In this document: positions 13,558-18,956 of the stretch, piece by piece
Position numbering within the stretch: position 1 is the stretch's first letter
How the letters are laid out: each line of letters opens with the position of its first letter
Virus record (IMG/VR): IMGVR_UViG_3300020176_001676
Coordinates: 1 to 24,374 of that record
Length of the DNA: 24,374 nt
Reading direction: 5' to 3' (one strand)
Source: a virus
Position numbers and translations under genes: made by a program
The notes under the pieces: generated by a model
Told to the model about the DNA's origin: nothing
The model's database searches: none
The model's input: only the letters and a program-made list of their open reading frames with translations

Positions 13558-14396
13558 TAGAAAAACTCCTCAACAACTTCTACTAATAATCTGCAACGTT
13601 TTTCAACAAGATAAGGAAATACTTTTCCTTTATTTCCAGATGGGTTCTGATTCATAAAATTATTTATAATTTCTTTTGACACCGTTTCTGGGGTTTCTGA
13701 TAAATCTATCAGTTTTTTATTACGTAAGTAATTACGATATACTTCTTCACCAAGAGCTTTTGGATCATCAAGTAGTATCTGTTTCTTTTTAGAAGAAAGA
13801 ACATTTTGCTTTCTACCTTCTACAAATACCTTATCATCTGATAGGACATTTGGTACACCATCACCAGAATCGCCTTTTAGTATCTTTTCCATAAGACCAA
13901 GACGTGGATTATCTTCCTTGACAAACTTTTTAGTCATTGGTGAAAACTGCTTGACGTTATCAAACTTTTGTAGCTGTTTGAAGTCATGGTCAGAAGATAT
14001 AATCATTACTGGTTCATATTGGCCAAGCTCTTGTGTATTCATAACGATTTGGGCAATAGAATCATCTGCTTCACATCCCCATATGTGTACCATTTTATAC
14101 GGAAAGTTTTCAGCAAGTTCTTCACGTACCATATTCGTAATACGAAAAATCTCCTGCCAGTCACGCTTATCGTCATCACGATTTGTCTTACGCTTAGCTT
14201 TATATTCAGGATAATAATCTTTACGCCAGTTGCCACCAGCATCGGCAACAATAACTACATCACCATATTCTTGGAACTTTTGTCTGTACATTCGAATAGA
14301 ATTCAGGATCATATGGCGAATAATATCTTCTTCTGGCATTAGTTTCTGTGCAATAATATTACCAATGGCAATACCATTATAGTCAATAATAATCAT
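13557..14396 (-). CDS. rnh: T4 RNase H-like 5' nuclease (FEN family)
   Basis: 279 aa. Metal-binding acidic residues of the FEN/5'-3' exonuclease fold are visible: D5 in MIIIDYNG, D52 in IVADAGGNWRKDYYPEYKAKR (helical-arch basic stretch at 57-69), E109/D111/D112 in GCEADDSIA, D136/D138 in SSDHDF, and D176/D179 in GDSGDGVPN, the helix-hairpin-helix-like DNA-binding site. It is close in length to T4 RNase H (305 aa). It should remove RNA primers and flaps on the lagging strand. Overlaps the SPASM-like ORF as ATGA and is 91 nt downstream of the probable start from internal promoter P4, so it can be expressed separately from the radical SAM genes. Cytoplasmic, at the replication fork. Confidence 0.88.
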   Translation of the reverse strand: MIIIDYNGIAIGNIIAQKLMPEEDIIRHMILNSIRMYRQKFQEYGDVVIVADAGGNWRKDYYPEYKAKRKTNRDDDKRDWQEIFRITNMVREELAENFPYKMVHIWGCEADDSIAQIVMNTQELGQYEPVMIISSDHDFKQLQKFDNVKQFSPMTKKFVKEDNPRLGLMEKILKGDSGDGVPNVLSDDKVFVEGRKQNVLSSKKKQILLDDPKALGEEVYRNYLRNKKLIDLSETPETVSKEIINNFMNQNPSGNKGKVFPYLVEKRCRLLVEVVEEFF

Positions 14397-14671
14397 AATG
14401 TATCCTTTACGTTTTTCCCAGAGCAGTATTCATAGCAGAGATCAGGTCCTTTACCCCTTTTCAAGTCGCTATAAAAGCTTTTCCATTCTTTAGATAGTAC
14501 CACATCTTCAACGGATTGTAAATCCCCTAATTTGAATTTTTCATCAACTAAGGCTGCAATATCACTTTCAAAAAGGTTAGGTATATCCCAGTGACAGCAC
14601 GGGAGTATGTATCCACGGGCTGTATGGCCGTAAGGTTTACCTGAAAGACATTTTGGTTTTAAATTGCTCAT
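14393..14671 (-). CDS. SPASM-like C-terminal half of a split radical SAM enzyme
   Basis: 92 aa. It reads PKCLSGKPYGHTARGYILP followed by CCHWDIPNLF, then LGDLQSVEDVVLSKEWKSF and CYEYCSGK; cysteines C8, C25, C26, C79 and C83 match the auxiliary iron-sulfur pattern of SPASM/twitch domains, and the ILPCC element also occurs in the intact enzyme at 6949-7920 (APCC). There is no CxxxCxxC of its own. It overlaps the radical SAM core ORF by 35 nt in the +1 frame and has its own ATG at 14671 with a weak AGAAAGAG. It is either a separately translated subunit, the product of a +1 frameshift, or the result of a split. Promoter P4 lies inside it. Its stop overlaps the 5' nuclease start as ATGA. Confidence 0.75.
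   Translation of the reverse strand: MSNLKPKCLSGKPYGHTARGYILPCCHWDIPNLFESDIAALVDEKFKLGDLQSVEDVVLSKEWKSFYSDLKRGKGPDLCYEYCSGKNVKDTL
14494..14527 (-). promoter_or_regulatory. Internal promoter P4 (GGGGA-TTTACA-N17-TACTAT)
   Basis: Inside the SPASM-like ORF: GGGG (14527-14524), A, TTTACA (14522-14517), 17-bp spacer and TACTAT (14499-14494). It keeps every element of the other five, including the G run and spacer, though the -10 is weaker. Start of transcription near 14487, about 91 nt upstream of the 5' nuclease ATG. Confidence 0.65.
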
Positions 14672-15275
14672 AATCTCTTTCTACATAATGTTGGGGGTTT
14701 GTAGGCTTCAACTCATCATCTTCATTGAATCTACTTGATCGTATAAAGTTAATTGGTATTTTATAATAGTCGGCTAACTGTTTAGCTTCTTGCATTGTAT
14801 CTTCGTTATATTTAAAAATAATATAGTTCCAGTATACTTTCAATCCCATTTGTTTCGCTAAAAACATCATTTCAAATAGTTTAGTGCCATCCTGGTTCTT
14901 TCTATAGAGATGGCTTTCTTCTGGGATTCCGTCTATGCCAAAGGTCCAGTGAGCTTTTGGATTCGAATTAAATGCTTCCAAGTACCAAGCCTTAGTTCTA
15001 TTCGAGGCAGCATTGTCTACGTATGTTTCGATCCCCCGTTCGTAATTTAATCGAAGGAACATCGGGAATTGGTTGTGCATGGTTGGATCGGATACGTTCC
15101 CGCAGAAATGTATTTTATCAAAGTAGTCCGTAATAGTCTTATATTCTGTGAAGGACATATCATGCCCTGGAATACGTAATCCGTTTTTCCTATAAGATAT
15201 TCTTAGGCACTTTGGACACTCAAGTGTGCATCGGTTAGTGATATCTAAATTAATTGATTTAAGTCTATTTAACAT
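14637..15275 (-). CDS. Radical SAM enzyme core, SPASM domain on a separate ORF
   Basis: 212 aa from ATG 15275. The cluster motif is CTLECPKC (C-x3-C-x2-C) near residue 16, after SINLDITNR. Then FCGNVSDPTMHNQF, in place of the GGEP strand, and IYVDNAASN-like ETYVDNAASN, WTFGIDGIPEESHLYR, and a TIM-barrel-type series of strands up to VERDYEQFKTKMSFR, where it stops. The whole length is short because the auxiliary-cluster part lies in the next ORF in the +1 frame. In-frame TTG (15284) and GTG (15281) could also start it. P5 places the transcript start near 15290, so the leader is only about 6-15 nt, with no good Shine-Dalgarno. Substrate unknown. Confidence 0.8.
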   Translation of the reverse strand: MLNRLKSINLDITNRCTLECPKCLRISYRKNGLRIPGHDMSFTEYKTITDYFDKIHFCGNVSDPTMHNQFPMFLRLNYERGIETYVDNAASNRTKAWYLEAFNSNPKAHWTFGIDGIPEESHLYRKNQDGTKLFEMMFLAKQMGLKVYWNYIIFKYNEDTMQEAKQLADYYKIPINFIRSSRFNEDDELKPTNPQHYVERDYEQFKTKMSFR

Positions 15276-15296
15276 AAGCACCAATTTTTACATTAT

Positions 15297-15330
15297 ATAA
15301 TACCATATTTTTATTTAATTGTAAATCCCC
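15297..15330 (-). promoter_or_regulatory. Promoter P5 (GGGGA-TTTACA-N17-TATTAT)
   Basis: GGGG (15330-15327), A, TTTACA (15325-15320), 17-bp spacer and TATTAT (15302-15297) on the minus strand, in the gap between SNase and the radical SAM gene. Expected start near 15290, only about 15 nt before the ATG. A-rich sequence lies upstream within the end of the SNase gene. Confidence 0.82.
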
Positions 15331-15337
15331 TTTTATG

Positions 15338-15757
15338 TTATTTTATTTTAATTTCCGTAACATCTATAAATTCTCTATTTTTTATATGACCTTCTGCAAT
15401 ATCATCTTTTGATTGTCCGAAGTACGCTACTGCATGATGTTGTTCAATCATCATTTCATTTAGAATTCTGCCGTCTTCTAGTTTGAATTTTCCGAGTATT
15501 CTACCGTATTTTCCGACGCCATCTTTCATAGTAACTAGAATTTGTGTAGATCCAACAGGAATATGATCTTTTACAAACTGCTTAGCAGCAAGACCGTATT
15601 TCTTTTCTTCTTTATCGGAGGTTCGACTTTCTGGCGTATCAATACCATGAAACCGAATCCTTTGTTTTCTTAACCATACACCAAATCCTAGATCTATATC
15701 TACATCTGTTGTATCGCCGTCTACTACTCTGAGGATTTTACACTTATATTCGTACAC
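15338..15757 (-). CDS. Staphylococcal nuclease-like (thermonuclease) protein
   Basis: 139 aa. It shows the OB-fold nuclease core: VVDGDTTDVDIDLGF (11-25) with the metal-binding Asp, RIRFHGIDTPESR (33-45) with R35, D40 and E43, and KYGRILGKF (83-91) with R86. These correspond to the calcium ligand, general base and the two catalytic arginines of the family. Family members cut DNA and RNA to 3'-phosphomononucleotides and need calcium. No signal peptide, so it should work in the cytoplasm, probably on host nucleic acids for reuse with the ribonucleotide reductase. GTG start at 15757 has GGAGACG at 7-8 nt. It overlaps the small basic gene by 34 nt. Promoter P5 lies right after its stop. Confidence 0.88.
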   Translation of the reverse strand: MYEYKCKILRVVDGDTTDVDIDLGFGVWLRKQRIRFHGIDTPESRTSDKEEKKYGLAAKQFVKDHIPVGSTQILVTMKDGVGKYGRILGKFKLEDGRILNEMMIEQHHAVAYFGQSKDDIAEGHIKNREFIDVTEIKIK

Positions 15758-15927
15758 GAGTCGTCTCCCTTATGCTTTGATGGTTTTAATAATTTTTTGG
15801 CCTGCCTATTCGCCCTGCTTAAACTAGCTCTCTGTCTCAAGCTTAGGTTAGAGGGGTTATATTTTAAATGTACCGTCATAGCCCTTTGTTTCCGTAAACC
15901 TATCTTCAAATTTATAGCTAAATTCAT
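15724..15927 (-). CDS. 67-aa basic peptide of unknown function
   Basis: 67 aa, not recognised. MNLAINLKIGLRKQRAMTVH, LKYNPSNLSLRQRASLSRAN, RQAKKLLKPSKHKGDD, then SCTNISVKSSE. It is strongly basic in the middle (Lys/Arg about one in four) with a Ser/Asn-rich tail and one Cys. ATG 15927 overlaps the upstream TauD-like stop as ATGA, and the tail overlaps SNase by 34 nt; an internal ATG (residue 17) would give a 51-aa form. The coupling supports translation. It could bind nucleic acid, or be a substrate of the neighbouring modifying enzymes (ATP-grasp-like, oxygenase, radical SAM); both are guesses. Confidence 0.55.
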   Translation of the reverse strand: MNLAINLKIGLRKQRAMTVHLKYNPSNLSLRQRASLSRANRQAKKLLKPSKHKGDDSCTNISVKSSE

Positions 15928-16778
15928 TCATTAAACAATCCTCCATAATCAAAACTTATACGATACAATAACCTATCTCCTTCAACTTGGTTGCGCTTAT
16001 GTATACTATGAAACTGGTCCATAAAAATAAAGTCACCTGTTTTCCAATCATTATGGTGGTATATATATTTTTCTTGAAACACATGATCGATTAAATATTC
16101 TTTAAGCCATTTTTCATCTAATGGCTTTCCTGAACGTCTCCACATTTTTCTTATGTAATGAAACGTAAAGTATAAACCTTTATCATTATCCCAAGGATGG
16201 TTATATACTAAAGGTTTAGTAACTCCTTCTGGATAAATCCGTTTGTTTTCAAACATTATTAGTTCTTTGTCATCTTCGTCTAATTTGTAAAAAGTATTAT
16301 TTTTGAATTGGAAAGTACAATCTACATCATCTACTATTTCTTTGATTTCGTCAGGTAATTCTCTATAAGCTTTACGTGTATCGCAAAAACTTGTGATGCT
16401 GTTTTCACCTGGTTCGACACAATAAAGAGCAACACAAGATTCCTTGCCGCTCGGACGACCGTTACCATTTGAGTGCCAATCTAATTCTTTATCAGCAAAA
16501 ATTCCGATTTTTTCACCGTTTTCTCTTCTATTAGTAACCCTAAATAATCCAGGATATTCTGGATGCATAAAAAATTGCTTAGGTTTCAAAACAGTGCCGA
16601 ATGTTTCGCAGATACGTAAAATATCTTCTTCATTACATTTTTGATTTCTGACAACTACAATATTATCTTTAATAATGTTTCTACCAAAATCCTTTAATTC
16701 ATCAACGCTTAACTTACTTAGATCTAAATCTTCGTATTTTATTCCTACGTTCATAATTTTTCCAAACTTCTTCTTCAT
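15924..16778 (-). CDS. TauD/TfdA-like 2OG-Fe(II) dioxygenase with an H-x-N motif
   Basis: 284 aa. The double-stranded beta-helix of TauD/TfdA-type dioxygenases is indicated by FGTVLKPKQFFMHPEYP (60-76), LDWHSNGNG (99-107), YCVEPGENSITSFCDTRKAY (119-138), GDFIFMDQFHSIHKR (248-262) and LLYRISF (270-276). Distal His H260 and 2OG-binding Arg R273 are in place. The first facial-triad motif reads H102-S-N104 where H-x-D/E is usual, which would weaken iron binding or mark an unusual subgroup. The substrate is unknown; phage members may hydroxylate nucleobases, proteins or small molecules. The start overlaps the ATP-grasp-like stop as ATGA; an internal ATG at residue 9 is possible. Member of the P6 unit. 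Confidence 0.8.
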   Translation of the reverse strand: MKKKFGKIMNVGIKYEDLDLSKLSVDELKDFGRNIIKDNIVVVRNQKCNEEDILRICETFGTVLKPKQFFMHPEYPGLFRVTNRRENGEKIGIFADKELDWHSNGNGRPSGKESCVALYCVEPGENSITSFCDTRKAYRELPDEIKEIVDDVDCTFQFKNNTFYKLDEDDKELIMFENKRIYPEGVTKPLVYNHPWDNDKGLYFTFHYIRKMWRRSGKPLDEKWLKEYLIDHVFQEKYIYHHNDWKTGDFIFMDQFHSIHKRNQVEGDRLLYRISFDYGGLFNE

Positions 16779-17410
16779 GTTTGTATTCGTACATAAGCTC
16801 CTATCCTCCCGTGAATATCTGGATACTCTATGTATCTATATCCGTTAGGTGGATTTATATCTTCACCTTCCCAAACAGGTATAAAAGATGTATTACCCCA
16901 TTGGAAATCATTATTTTTTCTAAGATGTACTTCGATTAAACGAGAACCAATAAATTCACAATTAATCCATTCATATTTTTCTTTTATCGGATTTAATATT
17001 TTAGGAAAACTTATAATTCTTTCTATAGCAGGCAAATCATCAACTTGTTCCCACCTATCCCACTTTACAAACGTATCTTCTTTTTTAAATCCCTCGACAA
17101 CAAGTTTAATTTTACCCCATTGGTAATCTACACTAAAATGTCTTCCCTTAAATACTTCGCACCAGAAATATCCTGGGGTAAGATGATCTGTACCGCAGTC
17201 AACAGCTTGTAAATATTCTAAACTTGTACCGATACCTAAACCTAGTGCATTCTTACACGGTCGAACGATATATCTGTTATCTTCGGGTACATCCATACCT
17301 ACTGGGCCACAGATGTATTCTAACTTTCTTGAAAGAATAAATTTATCTAAAACCCAAATATGATCTGGGTCTATATTCTTCCAAACTTCGTCTTCATAAC
17401 ATATCTCCAT
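16775..17410 (-). CDS. ATP-grasp-like protein of unknown function
   Basis: 211 aa. MEICYEDEVWKNIDPDHIWV, then CGPVGMDVP and YIVRPCKNALGLGIG (47-61), which looks like the glycine-rich loop between the two ATP-grasp lobes; WCEVFKGRHFSVDYQWG (83-99) fits the lid strand and NCEFIGSRLIEVHLRKNNDF (150-169) fits the metal-binding strand where E/N/R coordinate Mg-ATP. Such enzymes join a carboxylate to an amine or thiol through an acylphosphate. I recall this protein as a conserved hypothetical of T4-like marine phages, without proven activity. It overlaps the GIY-YIG gene by 17 nt and the TauD-like gene by 4 nt. Smaller than typical ATP-grasp proteins (about 300 aa), so the N-terminal part is reduced. 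Confidence 0.5.
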   Translation of the reverse strand: MEICYEDEVWKNIDPDHIWVLDKFILSRKLEYICGPVGMDVPEDNRYIVRPCKNALGLGIGTSLEYLQAVDCGTDHLTPGYFWCEVFKGRHFSVDYQWGKIKLVVEGFKKEDTFVKWDRWEQVDDLPAIERIISFPKILNPIKEKYEWINCEFIGSRLIEVHLRKNNDFQWGNTSFIPVWEGEDINPPNGYRYIEYPDIHGRIGAYVRIQT

Positions 17411-17825
17411 CCTTTAGCCTCTTAACATGAGATCGATGTATCCTGCAATTAATAATACCATTATAATAGGTATCATCTAACAATACAGATCTATCGAATT
17501 GTTCTTTTGCTTCGAGATATCCCATTTCTCCCTTTGATTTACAGAGATATAGTATCTCACGGCGGAATCCTTTCTCACCGTGATCTTCAAGGAGTTGTTT
17601 AACCAGGTCAGATGATCCGAAGTAGTCTTTCCAGTTGGATTCGACAATACTTCTTCTTTTCCTGGTTTTACCTTTAAGCGGGGGAAGTGTTTTTCTCGAC
17701 CAGAATCCCTTTTTACCAACGTACTTTTTGTTATTGGTAAGATCCGTGATGATGTATACAAATCCTGCCCAATCCCGTAATTGATCTTCGGAGGGATTAA
17801 ATTCTCTATCATTATAGTACCACAT
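17394..17825 (-). CDS. GIY-YIG-type endonuclease-like protein
   Basis: 143 aa from ATG 17825. GFVYIITDLTNNKKYVGKK (21-39) is the GIY-YIG signature (G-V-Y then Y-V-G), followed by a basic segment KGKTRKRRSIVESNWKDYFG and, later, KGEMGYLEAKEQF, where Glu residues could bind the metal. These are Mg-dependent nucleases; phage examples act as homing endonucleases or in degradation of DNA. The fold looks complete but short, without a separate DNA-binding domain, closer to T4-like phage stand-alone nucleases than to intron-encoded ones. The reading frame stays open 29 codons further upstream, but that part overlaps the zinc-ribbon gene and begins with no signal, so I reject it. No intron is apparent nearby. 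Confidence 0.73.
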   Translation of the reverse strand: MWYYNDREFNPSEDQLRDWAGFVYIITDLTNNKKYVGKKGFWSRKTLPPLKGKTRKRRSIVESNWKDYFGSSDLVKQLLEDHGEKGFRREILYLCKSKGEMGYLEAKEQFDRSVLLDDTYYNGIINCRIHRSHVKRLKDGDML

Positions 17826-17836
17826 ACATCTATATA

Positions 17837-17986
17837 TCAGTCCCAATCTTCCTCGTCTAGATCTAATCCCTTGTGTAAGATTGCTTCGCTTCTGCGACCA
17901 CACATAGGACAAAATTCTGGATGATCAGATGCTACCATATATGTGGTTTCTTCACATTCTTCGCATTCGATTTTGAATTCGATCAT
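17837..17986 (-). CDS. 49-aa zinc-ribbon protein
   Basis: ATG 17986-17984, stop TGA 17839-17837. MIEFKIECEECEETTYMVA, then SDHPEFCPMCGRRSEA, then ILHKGLDLDEEDWD. Two CxxC pairs (C8/C11 and C26/C29) give a classical zinc ribbon, and the tail is acidic. The start overlaps the NrdB stop as ATGA, so it is translationally coupled to ribonucleotide reductase. The gene fills the gap between nrdB and the nuclease gene exactly. Small phage zinc ribbons of this kind can contact nucleic acid or RNA polymerase. Its fusion in expression with nrdAB could also suggest a redox or assembly role; both are inference. The zinc ligand pattern is clear. Confidence 0.82.
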   Translation of the reverse strand: MIEFKIECEECEETTYMVASDHPEFCPMCGRRSEAILHKGLDLDEEDWD

Positions 17987-18945
17987 GCTACTTTGTCCCA
18001 GTCCCAATCGCCTTCCATAGAAGTTACGGAATATTCAGTAACACGTTTTTCGAAGAAGTTATCATGTGAAGCACCATTCAGTACCCAATCAAGCCACGGT
18101 AGAGGATTATCTTTTACCTTAAATGTTGGCTTCAGGCCAAGCTGTAGAAGACGACGGTCTGCAATATGTCGGATATAGTCTTTTACTTCTTGTCTTGTTA
18201 ATCCCTGTACATCATCAATACCTTTGAATGATAGTTTAATAAATGCGTCTTCGAGCTTAACTGCATCTCTTGCCATCTGGTAGATTTTAGATTTTAGTTC
18301 ATCGTTAACAATACGTGGATGTTCATCACAGAACTCACGGAAAAGTTTAGCAATACCCTGAACATGCATTGATTCGTCACGTATTGACCATTCAACAATT
18401 GTTCCCATTCCTTTCATCTTGCCAAACCGTTGGAAGTTCAGCAACATTACAAAGGAAGCAAACAAGCTCATTCCTTCGTTAAATACAGATTGTGCCATAA
18501 TAAGTGCTAGACCTTGCAGAGTGTTTGGATTACCCTGTGACATAAATTCAATCTTATCTGCCATTTCCTTATATTCAAGGAAGGCATGAAATTCTTCATC
18601 AGGTAATCCAAGAGTATCATTGAGGAGAGCATATGCACGCTGGTGTACACCTTCACGGTTAGCAAATGACGAAAGCATGTTACGTACTTCATTATTCTTA
18701 AATTTAGGAATAAGAAGCTCATGGTAATTTTCGCCTACCTGAACATCAGACTGAGTAAACAGACGAAGAACTTGTGTAATAAATTCTTTTTCATCATCAG
18801 ACAGTTTAGTTTTCCAATCCTGAACATCTTCGGATAGTTCAGCTTCGTCTTCGACCCAATGGATCTCTTCATGCTTTTTTGTTAGTTCTACCGCCCATGG
18901 GTATAGGAATGGGCGATAAGTTTTAGATACTTCTGTAAGTGACAT
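17983..18945 (-). CDS. nrdB: Ribonucleotide reductase class I small subunit (beta)
   Basis: 320 aa. All metal ligands of the di-iron ferritin-like fold are present: D67 (TQSDVQVG), E98 and H101 (NREGVHQRAY), E157 (FNEGMSLFASF), E191 and H194 (IRDESMHV). Tyr105 sits where the radical tyrosine lies in the E. coli enzyme (Y122), four residues after the His, so a tyrosyl-radical type is likely. It pairs with the NrdA homologue next door to convert ribonucleoside diphosphates to deoxy forms. The C-terminal tail SMEGDWDWDKVA carries the aromatic/acidic end that docks into NrdA. ATG 18945 has AGAGGAG at good spacing, 11 nt after nrdA. Host-independent dNTP supply during infection. Confidence 0.94.
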   Translation of the reverse strand: MSLTEVSKTYRPFLYPWAVELTKKHEEIHWVEDEAELSEDVQDWKTKLSDDEKEFITQVLRLFTQSDVQVGENYHELLIPKFKNNEVRNMLSSFANREGVHQRAYALLNDTLGLPDEEFHAFLEYKEMADKIEFMSQGNPNTLQGLALIMAQSVFNEGMSLFASFVMLLNFQRFGKMKGMGTIVEWSIRDESMHVQGIAKLFREFCDEHPRIVNDELKSKIYQMARDAVKLEDAFIKLSFKGIDDVQGLTRQEVKDYIRHIADRRLLQLGLKPTFKVKDNPLPWLDWVLNGASHDNFFEKRVTEYSVTSMEGDWDWDKVA

Positions 18946-18956
18946 GTTTTCTCCTC

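Noticed and set aside
13661-13668. TATAAATA on the minus strand, like a T4 late promoter
   Set aside because: A single match inside the 5' nuclease gene with no gene start downstream; expected by chance in AT-rich DNA.
13918-14342. Two overlapping plus-strand ORFs of 98 and 118 codons
   Set aside because: Both are antisense to the 5' nuclease, whose catalytic motifs are clear on the other strand; they are low-complexity shadows of AT-rich sequence.
14637-14671. Canonical -1 slippery heptamer in the radical SAM overlap
   Set aside because: CAATTTAAAACC was inspected, but the ORFs differ by +1 and the phase does not fit the X XXY YYZ pattern, so a -1 shift is not supported.
17826-17912. N-terminal 29-residue extension of the GIY-YIG protein
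   Set aside because: It overlaps the zinc-ribbon gene in another frame and is basic junk-like sequence; the ATG at 17825 gives a normal start.
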